From Singulisphaera sp. GP187 (lineage in GTDB: Bacteria; Planctomycetota; Planctomycetia; Isosphaerales; Isosphaeraceae): a stretch of 64,000 nt of DNA. Where the stretch lies: positions 4,689,501 to 4,753,500 of the forward strand of contig NZ_FSRB01000001.1 in assembly GCF_900129635.1 (NCBI RefSeq). The letters run 5' to 3'. Of this stretch, positions 45,101-54,163 are shown one piece after another (position 1 is the stretch's first letter; each line of letters starts with the position of its first letter). Made by a program: the position numbers and the translations under genes. The notes beneath the pieces were generated by a model. It had not been told where the DNA came from and made no database searches. It saw nothing but the letters and a program-made list of their open reading frames with translations.

Positions 45101-47803
45101 CCGAACGTCCGTCTCGGCGCGATCACGGCGCTTCGGCGGTTGGGCCTGGCCGAGAGTAAGCGGGCGATCCCGACGCTCCTGGAGTTGCTCGGTTCTCCCG
45201 AGGGAAATGTCTCGTTCCAGGCTGGCGAAGCCCTTGCCCAGCTCGGACCGCTGGCGAAGGTGGCGATCCCCGATCTGACCGAAATGCTCAAGGACGGCAA
45301 CCCCAACACACGGTCTCAGGCCTCGCGCGTGCTCAGCCGTTTGGGCCCGGCAGGGGCGAAGGCCGCGGCCCCGACGGTCGTCGCGATGCTCAAGGACGGC
45401 GATGCGAACCTACGCAACCAGGCCATCAATTTGATCCAGGGAATGCCGGGCATTAACATGAGTTCGGCCATCCCTGCCCTCATTGAGCTGCTTGCCGATG
45501 CCGATCAGAACGCCCGGGGCCAGGCGGCCCAAGCCCTCGGACTGATCGGCCCCGCGGCGAAGGAGGCAATCCCTGCCCTGACGGAAATGCTGGAGGACAC
45601 CGAATCCCCCTACCGGTTGCAGACCGCCCTGGCCCTCGGGCGGATCTGCCCTGGAGACGACGAGCCGCTCATTTTCGACGCGATGGAACGATTGCTCCAC
45701 GACAACCAGCCGTTCAATCGCGTCCAGGCGGCCCGTGCGCTCGCTCAGATGGGCCCGGCCGGGGCCAAGCTGGCGCGGGCCACCCTGCTCGAGGTGTTGC
45801 AGTCTCCCCAGCCGTTCGATCGCAATCAGGCAATCCAGGGGCTCGGCTTGCTCAGGGGGGCCGAGGCCAAGCTGGCCCTTCCGGCGATCATCGCGGTCCT
45901 CGACAACCCCGACACCCTAGTCCGTAACCAGGCCGTCACCACGCTGGGCCAGATCGGCACGGAGGCAACGTCCGCAATCCCGGCGCTCGCTGCGCAGCTC
46001 GCGAAGACCAACGACAGCACGTTCGGCCCCGCCGTCGCGCGGGCGCTTGGGGCGATCGGACCCGAGGCCGTGCCGGCGTTGACCGCGGCGTTGAAGACGA
46101 CCAAGGGACCGACCGGCACCGAGGTCGCCCATGCCCTGGGACGGATCGGCCCCGCGGCCGGACCCGCCGCCCCGGCGCTCATCGATCTCCTCGGAGACGA
46201 CGACGCCTCCCTCAGGGCCGCGGCCTTGACCGCCCTGACGATGGTCGGACTCGACGCCGTGGGCCCCCTGACCGCCCGCCTGGGCGACGAGAACGAGGAC
46301 GCGGCCAGTCGCCTGCTCGCGATCCAGATCCTCGGCGGACTCGGATCCGGAGCGAAGGATGCAGTCCCCGCCCTCACGCTCGCCTTGAAAAGCAAACAGG
46401 CGCGCGACCGCGCCGCCGCGGCCGACGCCCTCTTTCAGATCGACGGCGAACGGCAAGCCGCCGCCGTCGTTCCGGTCCTGGCCGCCTGCCTGAAGGATGA
46501 AGACGTCAACGTGCGTCGGGCCGCGCTGGCGGCCCTCGCCCGGTTTGACCCACTCCCCCCTGACCTCGCTCCCCTGCTCGCTACGGCCCTCAAGGAGGAG
46601 GACGAGATGACCCGCTTGCACGCCGCCACGGCCCTCGCTCGCCTGCCCGGGCGAACGGACGAGGCGGTCGCCGTGCTCGCCGACCTGCTGGACGATCCCC
46701 ACTGTCGTCTTCTCTCACTCGCGGCGCTGGACCAGATCGGTCCTGCGGCGGCGAAGCGGGCGGGCCCCCACCTGGTCGAGCGGCTGAACGAACGGAACAA
46801 CGGCCCCGCCGCCGGCCAATTCGCAAGCACCCTGGCCCGAGTCGCCGGCGCCTCGGCGATCAACCCGTTGCTCAAAGCCTCCGCGGAGGGCGACCCGCAA
46901 CAACAATCCATCATCATTGCCGCCCTCGCGCTGACCGGCCCGGCAGCGGTCGAGCCCCTCGTCCAGAGGCTCGCCGACGACGAGGCCGAAATCCGAGAGC
47001 AGGCCGTCCGGGCGCTCGGGACGATCGCCCGCGAGGTTGAAGGCGGCAGACCCGCACTTCGCGAGGCGCTCCAAGACAAGGAACCGGCCGTGCGCGTGGA
47101 AGCCGCGATCGGGCTGGCGCAGCTGGGGGGCGAGGCCGGCGCGACGGCGATCCCGACCCTCCTCGCCACGGCCAAGGACCCGGCGAATCCCAACCGCCTC
47201 CGCGCCGTCGAGGCCCTCGGACAGATCGGCCCCGCGGCCGCCCCGGCCGTCCCCACGCTCACCCTGGCCCTGAAAGAAAAAGGGCTCATCCGTCTCCGCT
47301 CGGCCGAGGCCCTCGGCCGGATCGGGCGGCCGGCCGAGAAGGCCGCCCCGGAGCTCGAACGCGTGCTGAATGCCCTCGACCTCGAAACCAGGGCCCGGGC
47401 CGCGATCGCGCTCTGGGAGGTGACTCACAACGCCAAGGCGACCGTCCCCGTGCTGGTCGAAGCCCTCCGCTCACCGGCCCTCCGCGCCCCTGGTTCGACC
47501 TCCCTCCCAACACCCGTGTCCATCACCCCGCCCGTCACCATCATCACGAACGTCCGCGGCGTCACCACCATCCGGGCCACCTTCAGTCCAACCTCCGGGC
47601 CGCCTTCCCTGCTCCCCGTGACGCCCCAGTTCCGTCTCGAGATCATCCAGACCCTCGGCCGAATGAACGGCCAGGCGAGCGCGGCCGTCCCCGCGCTCCG
47701 CGAAGCCACGAAAGAGGCGGACCCCACGCTCCGCAAGGCGGCCACCGCGGCCCTCGAGGCGATCGACCCGGCCGGCGCGACCGGCGTGGAGGAGGCCCGA
47801 TGA
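42113..47803 (+). CDS. Giant exported HEAT-repeat protein
   Basis: 1,896 residues from the ATG at 42113 (a GTG directly before it at 42110 is possible; AGAGG upstream). The first 65 residues include a hydrophobic segment (LRLVVVLVATLTLQAG) that looks like a long signal peptide, cut near VRA-DE. The rest is about 45 HEAT/PBS-lyase-type repeats of 36-39 residues, with units like VRVNAAAALGRVGGPLKRAL and VRYQVALALSQMGPAGLKSA. Few non-repeat inserts occur: one near residue 210-235 (Asn/Phe-rich), one near 345-380 and one near 1805-1835. No catalytic site. Its stop overlaps the DUF1800 start (ATGA), so the three downstream products are likely partners at the cell surface or periplasm. Confidence 0.88.
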   Translation: MTILSCRSALFGRPDSSGRPLTSGRSGWLSSPAEHLRLVVVLVATLTLQAGLDVRADEADGAEGTVTRWVDALKGENAKARAEAARALGGMGATAKAAVPALVEALGDRDGMVRVNAAAALGRVGGPLKRALPVLLTARSDADARIQASATAAWEQIGPGIRASVLALPDLLRRNDLQTQQKAAVALGKHGLSAVPPLIDVLSLEHSPTSNPGLFPTPTPNFGNFGRYSAVNNAKRQANTQLRTVAIETLGKQGPDVVPTLLVALTDRNPSVREGAAQTLGMLKPDEEEAIPALIRALEDRDAWVRQRAVEALAKAGKTSSVARAALGEALGHKDTMVRRAIVQAFAPSRNGRSTPIAARRGMMEMTKMAPAQAPVNPAIPPLGFDPSLVQPATVPALIAALDDPDAYVRMKAAEALARVSPPVKESLPALVELLSDRDDSIRSMAGQTLESLGPRAKEVAPALRGLLAGNDPFVRVLTARVLGQTGPEGEALALPTLREALDEEDPASRLRAAESLWELGHADEAIPVLIAAFGNRDGTGNLANQARLFFQRVGPENLAKNAVPALVEALKDDDPSTHNEILQILQRLGPAARDAAPELIALIGSKDINIRSQALQTVRQLGPLPKELVPAILEAVKESDANFRGQVVPLLGLLGSESKAAIPVLSMLVKDPAQNVRFQAIQVLQQIASQAPKEAAAALIEAMKDKDSTVRYQAVRMLEQLGADGETAVPAVVAMLKDPLPATRLQAIQILNQIGPAAKSAAPALAEALRDKDGTVRTQAVQALGRMGPLVVAGLASSLKETLKDPDPAVRVNALTILSSSLGLGSTISVPGSAPSSKAPDSNLGAAILELSEDSEPNIRLLTVQTLARLGPNPGQDRAIASAMMDRLDDSDRLVRLRAAQALAFAPAGSDMAKAGLRGLVSSLEEARPDIRSQAATTLGQLGTRSSAEIPALTERLKDPELSVRYQVALALSQMGPAGLKSAAPVLIEAARTGEPNVRLGAITALRRLGLAESKRAIPTLLELLGSPEGNVSFQAGEALAQLGPLAKVAIPDLTEMLKDGNPNTRSQASRVLSRLGPAGAKAAAPTVVAMLKDGDANLRNQAINLIQGMPGINMSSAIPALIELLADADQNARGQAAQALGLIGPAAKEAIPALTEMLEDTESPYRLQTALALGRICPGDDEPLIFDAMERLLHDNQPFNRVQAARALAQMGPAGAKLARATLLEVLQSPQPFDRNQAIQGLGLLRGAEAKLALPAIIAVLDNPDTLVRNQAVTTLGQIGTEATSAIPALAAQLAKTNDSTFGPAVARALGAIGPEAVPALTAALKTTKGPTGTEVAHALGRIGPAAGPAAPALIDLLGDDDASLRAAALTALTMVGLDAVGPLTARLGDENEDAASRLLAIQILGGLGSGAKDAVPALTLALKSKQARDRAAAADALFQIDGERQAAAVVPVLAACLKDEDVNVRRAALAALARFDPLPPDLAPLLATALKEEDEMTRLHAATALARLPGRTDEAVAVLADLLDDPHCRLLSLAALDQIGPAAAKRAGPHLVERLNERNNGPAAGQFASTLARVAGASAINPLLKASAEGDPQQQSIIIAALALTGPAAVEPLVQRLADDEAEIREQAVRALGTIAREVEGGRPALREALQDKEPAVRVEAAIGLAQLGGEAGATAIPTLLATAKDPANPNRLRAVEALGQIGPAAAPAVPTLTLALKEKGLIRLRSAEALGRIGRPAEKAAPELERVLNALDLETRARAAIALWEVTHNAKATVPVLVEALRSPALRAPGSTSLPTPVSITPPVTIITNVRGVTTIRATFSPTSGPPSLLPVTPQFRLEIIQTLGRMNGQASAAVPALREATKEADPTLRKAATAALEAIDPAGATGVEEAR

Positions 47804-49233
47804 ATCTGCGACTGTCCCGCAACGAAGGACTCGACCCAGCCGAGGCCTGGGCCCCTTGGACACCGACCGCCAACGACCCCTGGGACCGCAAGTGGGCCGG
47901 GCATCTCTACCGCCGCGCAGCCTTCGGCGCCTCCTGGCCCGAGCTCCAGGCCGCCCTGGACAGCGGGCCCGCGGCCACGATCGACCGGCTGCTCGCCGGC
48001 CGCGAGGGGCAAGACGACTTCGACCAACTCATGGACCAGCTCGGCCCCGACAACCCCCAGTTCCAGCCCCAGGACGGGAGCGAAACGGCGATCCAGGACT
48101 GGTGGCTTCAGCGCCTGATCCACACCATGCATCCGCTCCGCGAGCGCCTGGTGCTCTTCTGGCACAACCACTTCGCCACCAGCATCCTCAAAGTCCGCCA
48201 GCCGGGCCTGATGAAGCAACAAAACATCTTGATCCGCCGCCACGCACTCGGCAAGTTCGCCCCCTTCCTCCAGGAGATGAGCCGCGACCCGGCGATGCTG
48301 ATCTGGCTCGACGGCAACAGCAACACCCGCGGCAAGCCGAATGAGAACTACGCCCGCGAACTGATGGAACTGTTCACTCTCGGAGTCGGCCACTACAACG
48401 AGACCGACGTCCGCGAGGCCGCCCGGGCGTTCACAGGGTGGCACACCGACGGCCAGAAGTTCACCCTCAACCGGTTCCAGCACGACGACGGCAAGAAGTC
48501 GTTGCTCGGCCAGACCGGCACCTGGGACGGTCAAGATGTCATCCGGATCGTGCTCGAGCAACCGGCCGCGGCCCGCTTCCTCGTCCGCAAGCTTTATCGC
48601 GACCTGATCAGCGAAGGGGAGCCTCCCTCCGACGCCCTGCTGGAGCCGCTCGCCGCCCAGTACCGCAACTCGGGCTACGACACGGCCGCGCTCGTGGGCA
48701 CCATGCTCCGTTCGCGCCTCTTCTTCTCGGACCAGGCCTATCGCCAACGAATCAAGAGCCCCGTCGAATACGTGGTCGGGATGCTCCGTAGCCTGGAGGC
48801 GAAGGCAGAACCGAAAACCGACTATTCAACGCCGCAACAGCCCCGCCTGATGGACGGACTCGGCCAGGCCCTGTTCGCCCCTCCGAATGTTAAAGGATGG
48901 GCCGGAGGCGAGGCCTGGCTGAACACGGCCACACTCCTGGCCCGCCATAACCTCGCCTGGAAGGTCGCCCAAGGCACGCAAGGCCCGTTGGGGATCAGTA
49001 CCAACCCGCCGGCCCTGGTCCGCAAGTACGCGTCGACACGCGACCCCAAGGGGCAAGTAGACTTCCTGCTCGACTTGCTGCTCCAGCCGGCGCCGGGCGA
49101 GGTCGACGAGCGGGCGAGCCGGAAACTCGCTGCGTTTCTCGCGAATGACAAGCCGAGCACCACCCCCTCCGAGCGTCGCGTGCGCGAAACCATGCACGCC
49201 ATTCTCTTGATGCCCGAATATCAGCTCTCTTAA
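47800..49233 (+). CDS. DUF1800 protein
   Basis: 477 residues, full length for DUF1800. Family blocks seen: AGHLYRRAAFGASWPELQAA, HPLRERLVLFWHNHFATS, PNENYARELMELFTLGVGHY, ARAFTGWHTDG and LRSRLFFSDQAYRQRIKSPV. DUF1800 genes almost always lie next to a DUF1501 gene, as here; the pair is conserved in planctomycetes and other phyla, with unknown biochemistry. There is no obvious signal peptide, which is common in this family. Translationally coupled to the HEAT gene by ATGA. Confidence 0.9.
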   Translation: MNLRLSRNEGLDPAEAWAPWTPTANDPWDRKWAGHLYRRAAFGASWPELQAALDSGPAATIDRLLAGREGQDDFDQLMDQLGPDNPQFQPQDGSETAIQDWWLQRLIHTMHPLRERLVLFWHNHFATSILKVRQPGLMKQQNILIRRHALGKFAPFLQEMSRDPAMLIWLDGNSNTRGKPNENYARELMELFTLGVGHYNETDVREAARAFTGWHTDGQKFTLNRFQHDDGKKSLLGQTGTWDGQDVIRIVLEQPAAARFLVRKLYRDLISEGEPPSDALLEPLAAQYRNSGYDTAALVGTMLRSRLFFSDQAYRQRIKSPVEYVVGMLRSLEAKAEPKTDYSTPQQPRLMDGLGQALFAPPNVKGWAGGEAWLNTATLLARHNLAWKVAQGTQGPLGISTNPPALVRKYASTRDPKGQVDFLLDLLLQPAPGEVDERASRKLAAFLANDKPSTTPSERRVRETMHAILLMPEYQLS

Positions 49234-49261
49234 TCGATCCTTGAAAACCGGAGCAGTCGCC

Positions 49262-50581
49262 ATGTTGACCCGCCGACGATTCCTGGAGCGAACCCTGCAA
49301 AGTTCCTCGCTCGTCGCTCTGGGGCCGATGGTTCCCGGCTTCCTCGCCTCGGCGGCCCAGGCGGCGGAGCCCGGGAAGGACAACATCCTGGTGGTCGTCG
49401 AGATGACCGGCGGCAACGACGGTCTGAACACGGTCATCCCCTACGCCGACGACCTTTACCACGCCGCGCGGCCCACCCTCCGGCTCACCAAGGACCGGGT
49501 CATCCGCGTCGACGACCAGATCGGCCTGAACCCGGGGATGCGGAGCTTCGAGAAGCTCCTCTCCGACGGCCGGCTCGCGATCGTGCAAGGAGTCGGATAC
49601 CCCAACCCCGACCGGTCGCACTTCGAGTCGATGGACATCTGGCAAACGGCCGACCCCAAACGCAAGACCGGCGGCGGCTGGCTGGGCCGGAGCCTCGACT
49701 CGGTCCGGGTCGCGTCCGGCCAGATCCCCGGCGTCCACGTGGGAGCGCAGCAGCTCCCGCTGGCCATGCGGGGCTCGGCGACCGGGGTGCCGACGATCCA
49801 CCCCAGCAGGCCGTACGACCTCGACCTGGCCCCCCAACGGCCGGGCAACTACGGCGGCGCGATGCCGCTCAACCGACGCAACGGCCAACCCGCGATCGAC
49901 AAGGACCAGGCCGCCCGCCGGGCGCTGATCGAGGACCTGGCGGAGCTCGCGCCGCCCCGCGACGACCTCCGGCAGTTCGTCCGTCGGACCTCGCTGCAAA
50001 CCTACGCGGCGATCGAGGACCTGCGGAAGATCACCAACCCCAACCGCCCGAACGGCCAACCCAACTTCCGCATCGGCAACGGCAACAACAACGGCGAATT
50101 GGCGAGCAACCTCACGCTGGTTGGCAACATGATCGCGGCCGGGTTCGGCACCCGGATCTTCTACCTCTCGATCGCCGGGTTCGACACCCACGCCAACCAA
50201 CTTCCCGAGCACCAGCAACTGCTCCAGCAGTTGGCCGACGCCATCACCGGGTTCTTCAGCCAGCTCGACCGCGCGGGACATTCGAAGCGAGTCATGCTCA
50301 TGACCTTCTCCGAATTCGGCCGCCGGGTCCAGGAGAACGGCAGCCAAGGGACCGACCACGGCGCCGGCTCCTGCCTGTTCGTGGCCGGACCAGGCGTCAA
50401 AGGAGGCGTCATCGGTGCCCACCCGAGCCTGGCCACCGACCAACTCGACTCCGGCGACCTCAAGCATCACACCGACTTCCGCCGGGTCTACGCCTCCCTA
50501 CTCGGCGACTGGCTCGGCTGCAACAGCGCGACGATCCTCGGTGAAACCTTCGAGCCGCTCCCCCTCCTCAAAGGGAGCTGA
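49262..50581 (+). CDS. DUF1501 protein with Tat signal
   Basis: 439 residues from the ATG at 49262 (GGAG nine bases upstream). The N-terminus MLTRRRFLERTLQSSSLVAL is a twin-arginine signal, with cleavage expected near AQA-AEP. The mature protein belongs to the alkaline phosphatase/sulfatase superfamily: VVVEMTGGNDGLNTVIPYAD, HFESMDIWQTADP, GFDTHANQLPEHQQLLQQL, LMTFSEFGRR and GTDHGAGSCLFVAG hold the usual His and Asp positions. It lies 28 bases after the DUF1800 gene and ends the three-gene operon. Confidence 0.9.
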   Translation: MLTRRRFLERTLQSSSLVALGPMVPGFLASAAQAAEPGKDNILVVVEMTGGNDGLNTVIPYADDLYHAARPTLRLTKDRVIRVDDQIGLNPGMRSFEKLLSDGRLAIVQGVGYPNPDRSHFESMDIWQTADPKRKTGGGWLGRSLDSVRVASGQIPGVHVGAQQLPLAMRGSATGVPTIHPSRPYDLDLAPQRPGNYGGAMPLNRRNGQPAIDKDQAARRALIEDLAELAPPRDDLRQFVRRTSLQTYAAIEDLRKITNPNRPNGQPNFRIGNGNNNGELASNLTLVGNMIAAGFGTRIFYLSIAGFDTHANQLPEHQQLLQQLADAITGFFSQLDRAGHSKRVMLMTFSEFGRRVQENGSQGTDHGAGSCLFVAGPGVKGGVIGAHPSLATDQLDSGDLKHHTDFRRVYASLLGDWLGCNSATILGETFEPLPLLKGS

Positions 50582-50632
50582 CCGCGAATCTGGCGAGCGT
50601 CAACAACATTCTGGCTGAGCACCGAGGCTGTC

Positions 50633-51505
50633 TTAACTTCCCTGCTTCATCAACTTGCATTCCACGATTGCTGACGTGAATTCCCGTGTGAGCCGATTAT
50701 GCGCCCAAGCCAGGGGCCTGATGGGGACCGCTCGAAAGGAATCGATCTTGAATGGACTCTGTTCCACCAGTTTGATGAACCGCTTGATCGTCATCCTATT
50801 GAGGCCGCCCGCAACTTCATGAAAGCGAGTCGCTCCGTCGTCCTTGAAGTCGGATCTCCAGCGAATCTGCGCTTCTTCGGTGAAAAGCAGGTGAGACCAG
50901 GGGAAAATGGAGAACAAGTGGCCTCCCCGAGGGTGATACCAGGTCGGCCCGAACGAGATCACGACGAATCCATCGTCATTCAGCAGCGAATCCATCGTTT
51001 CAAGGACGGCCGCCGGGTCTCCGATGTGCTCGAATGCGTCCACCGAGACAACAACATCAACCTTCTCATCCACCGATTCGGTGAACTTGCAGGCGTCGGA
51101 GACGCCATTCTCCTCGGCGTACTTCCTGGCCACTTCCAACACGTCACGGCGGATGTCGATTCCGATGACATGCTTGGCCCCATGTTTGGCCAACTCGACG
51201 GAACCAAACCCAATCCCGCAGCCAAAATCAAGGACAACCTTATCACGCAGATCGTCCCAACCCTCGCTCCCCAAGATCCGCTTGATTTTGGGCACGTAGG
51301 ACAATTTGGTCTCGCCAGACCCTTGTCCTTTATCCCCTGGCTTGAGCCATCGGAGGAGCGAATACCCCGCGTGTCCACCGATCTTCATGCCCAACTCCAC
51401 CGGCTTAATCCGGCCTGATTTATACTGAGATACTGTACCAAAAGAAGTGTCGATTGTTCCCCTCTTTAACGCAACTCCATCATGGTAGAAACCCTCAACA
51501 ATCAT
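50633..51505 (-). CDS. Class I SAM-dependent methyltransferase
   Basis: 290 residues. Motif I is VVLDFGCGIGFGSVELAKHG, followed by VIGIDIRRDVLEVARKYAEE with the acidic end of strand 2, and the motif IV region VDVVVSVDAFEHIGDP. This is the Methyltransf_11/25 type, often acting on sugars, lipids or small molecules. The substrate is not known. Its base composition is visibly less G/C-rich than its neighbours, so it may have come by transfer. It stands alone, convergent with the DUF1501 gene. Confidence 0.85.
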   Translation of the reverse strand: MIVEGFYHDGVALKRGTIDTSFGTVSQYKSGRIKPVELGMKIGGHAGYSLLRWLKPGDKGQGSGETKLSYVPKIKRILGSEGWDDLRDKVVLDFGCGIGFGSVELAKHGAKHVIGIDIRRDVLEVARKYAEENGVSDACKFTESVDEKVDVVVSVDAFEHIGDPAAVLETMDSLLNDDGFVVISFGPTWYHPRGGHLFSIFPWSHLLFTEEAQIRWRSDFKDDGATRFHEVAGGLNRMTIKRFIKLVEQSPFKIDSFRAVPIRPLAWAHNRLTREFTSAIVECKLMKQGS

Positions 51506-51654
51506 GTCAAGCAGGACGATGTTGATTGCACCACTCCGTCCTCATAAAACCCCAGCCATGCGGCGGGCCTCCTCCGGCGGTTTTCCGATGGATTTCGAAC
51601 GCGGTTGCTTCAGCGGCACCCTGGCCAACAAACACGCATCCATTTATCCACAAA

Positions 51655-53037
51655 TCAAGGCTTTAACTCGACATTGGAGACCCCGCGGACGCCGGGATGG
51701 AACAGGTTGTTCGAGAAGTGCAGCCCCACGGGCGCGGTGGGTCCGGATTCGACCAGGACGGCGTACCGGTATCGGGGAGGGACAGCCTCAGGTTTCCCGT
51801 CCTTGATCAACGTGTCGCGGCCGGTATTGTAGACCAGATTCCCCTGAATGATGACGTCGGCCAGGGGGGGATTCTCGGGAACCTGGCCATGATCGAACCG
51901 GATCGGGCAACCGGCGCTTTCCTCCCCCCAGATCCAACGCGTCTGGCCGAGGCCGAAATCGGTGATGATGTTGTTGGCGATGATCGAGCCGCCGTCGACG
52001 TTCGCCGCGCGGGCCGGTTGGTCCCCCTGGGCGGCTCGGGAGGGAAGCGAGGAGGCGCCGGGCATCATCCCGATGCTCCATAGCGTGTTCTTGATGAATT
52101 GATTCCCGGTGACGATTACATGTTTCGAGCCGTGCATCGCCTTCATGCCGATCAAAGCATCATTGACGATGTTCTGGGACAGGATCACATGGTCGGCGTG
52201 GATGTCGAAACCTTGCCCCGCGCGTTCGACGAGGTTGCCGATCACCTGGGTGCAATCGGTCACCTCCGGTGAGCCCACATGAATGGCCGTCCCTTGCATC
52301 CAGTTGTCGGTCTCGCCTCGGTCCCAATCGCGTTGGCTGGCGATTCGGCCCCGAACCGCGTTCTTCTTGATGATCTGGCCCAGTCCGAATTGCCGCTTCA
52401 CCTCGGGCGTGGCGACGAGCCGATCCTCACGGACCCGGTTCCCCTGAATCAAGGTCCCCTGGCACTCTCGGATCAGGATTCCCGTGCCGATGATGCAACG
52501 AAACGCAAACCCTTGGTCGGGAGTCGCCGTGCGGTCGTCGACCCCGACCCGCTGATAGTTCTGGACCAGGCAGTTGCGGATCTGGCCATCCACGCAGTTC
52601 CTCAGTTCGATGGCGGCGGATCGGGTCTGGTTGTCGAGGATCCGCAAATCCACCAGGGTCACGTCGTGCGAATCCGTGGCAATCACCGCCTCGGACTCCG
52701 TCTCCCGACGCCCTTCAGGCCGGGTCAGCATGAGGCCACGCAGGCTGGCTCCGGAAGCATGGTCGATCCGCACGATCGGTCGCTGAGTGTCCATCTGGAC
52801 GATCCGGCCGGAGCCGACCAGCCCACCCCCCGCGGTCTCGATCCGGATCGTGTCGTGAATTTCATGGACGCCCGGCGCGACCTCAACCACCTTACCGGGG
52901 TTGGCGTCAAGCGCGGCCTGGATCGATGGATACTGGTTCGAGGCAACGTCGGAATCGACCCCGGCCCGACCTACGCTCGGCCCGACGCCAAGGATCAGCA
53001 GCCAAGAGATCGAGACTCCGCATAAAGGCTTGATCAC
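51655..53037 (-). CDS. Exported right-handed beta-helix protein
   Basis: 460 residues from a GTG at 53037 (AAGGA eight bases upstream). A signal peptide (MIKPLCGVSISWLLILGVG) is followed by a pectate-lyase-like solenoid: IQAALDANPGKVVEVAPGVH at the first coil, then coils such as DVTLVDLRILDNQTRSAAIE, IRECQGTLIQGNRVREDRLV, ADHVILSQNIVNDALIGMKA and ADVIIQGNLVYNTGRDTLIK with the usual Asn ladders. No catalytic Asp/Arg set was assigned, so it may be a lyase, an epimerase or a binding protein. Probably periplasmic or secreted. Confidence 0.8.
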   Translation of the reverse strand: MIKPLCGVSISWLLILGVGPSVGRAGVDSDVASNQYPSIQAALDANPGKVVEVAPGVHEIHDTIRIETAGGGLVGSGRIVQMDTQRPIVRIDHASGASLRGLMLTRPEGRRETESEAVIATDSHDVTLVDLRILDNQTRSAAIELRNCVDGQIRNCLVQNYQRVGVDDRTATPDQGFAFRCIIGTGILIRECQGTLIQGNRVREDRLVATPEVKRQFGLGQIIKKNAVRGRIASQRDWDRGETDNWMQGTAIHVGSPEVTDCTQVIGNLVERAGQGFDIHADHVILSQNIVNDALIGMKAMHGSKHVIVTGNQFIKNTLWSIGMMPGASSLPSRAAQGDQPARAANVDGGSIIANNIITDFGLGQTRWIWGEESAGCPIRFDHGQVPENPPLADVIIQGNLVYNTGRDTLIKDGKPEAVPPRYRYAVLVESGPTAPVGLHFSNNLFHPGVRGVSNVELKP

Positions 53038-53402
53038 AATGCTTATCCTTCATGAACTCAGCAAGCCGGTTTGTGGCCCCATGGTAGAGGATTCCGTGAG
53101 GGCCCTCAAGGAGCGGACCGCCTGCCCACGGGCCGACAGCAGGGCGCTCCCGAACTGAGCCCATCGTGGCCGACGCCGCGGTTCGAGGCCAAGTTTTCCT
53201 CATCACCATGGCCCCCATGCCCCGCTCATGGGCGTGCTCGACCGGGAGCAAGGCCAAGCTCAAAAGACTTGCACAACGACGGCCCCTCTCCCACGAGAAG
53301 CCGCGAGGGCTGGCCATCGGCCGGGCCCGCTCCTACACTGGGTTGATGGCGCAATCGCTGAAGCGTTTGGCACCGCTCGGCCGGATTCACTCAGATCCCT
53401 GT

Positions 53403-54163
53403 ATGGACATGCTCTATTCGACCCTGGTGAAAGGGGCCTTCCGCTCCTGGTACGGCGAGCCGCCTGACCTCTCGGCAGAGCACGAAGGCCAAGGGCTCGT
53501 GCTGGTCGCCGACGGTGTGGGCGGCCTGGACCTGTGCGGGACGGCTCTCCGGTACGTGATGGGATCGCTGGGGGTGAAGCACACCGTGCGGGTGGTGCCC
53601 TGGGGGCACGGCTTCGGCCGCTGGCACGCCGACCTGACCAACGTGCGGAACCGCGACACCCGAGCCTGCGAGATCGCCGCCGAGGTGACCGCCTTCCGCG
53701 ACCGGTCTCCAGGCGCCCCCGTGTTCCTCGTCGGCAAGTCCGGGGGACGGGGCTGGTGGTCAAGGCGCTCGAGCAACTGCCCGAGGGGGCCGTGGAAGCG
53801 GCCGTCCTGCTCTCACCGGCGCTCTCGCCGCGCTACGACCTGACGCCGGCCCTCCGCGCCGTGAAGCGTGAGATGGTCGTCTTCTGGTCCCCCCTCGACG
53901 TCTTCGTCCTCGGGTTCGGGACGCGGATCTTCGGCACGATCGACCGGATCAAGTCCGTCAGCGCGGGGCTGGTCGGGTTCCGGATGCAGGAGCCTCGGGA
54001 CGAGGCGAAGCAACTCCAGTACGCCAAGCTCCGTCAGATCCGCTGGACCCCGGCCATGGCGAGGACCGGGTATCTCGGGGGTCACGTTGGTCCGGACAAT
54101 CCGGCCTTTCTCAGAAAGTACGTTGTGCCGCTGTTGCGGGTCGCAGACCCCGAGCATTGTTGA
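53403..54163 (+). pseudogene. Alpha/beta-hydrolase-like gene with one-base frameshift
   Basis: The first frame (ATG 53403, possibly 53346) reads GQGLVLVADGVGGLDLCGTA and ends at the nucleophile-elbow region LVGKSGG. It then loses sense after the G5 run at 53742-53746. The next frame continues with TGLVVKALEQLPEGAVEAAV, LLSPALSPRYDL and FWSPLDVFVLG up to a stop at 54163. One added G gives GKSGGTGLVVKALEQ and a 253-residue protein. GKSGG is the GxSxG elbow. As in the DUF1501 gene at 3.2-4.6 kb, the missing base is in a G run, so a base-calling error is a serious alternative. No ribosome site is clear. Confidence 0.7.

Noticed and set aside
53166..53402. Upstream extension of the alpha/beta hydrolase
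   Set aside because: The reading before about 53346 has no family similarity and crosses the likely promoter region.
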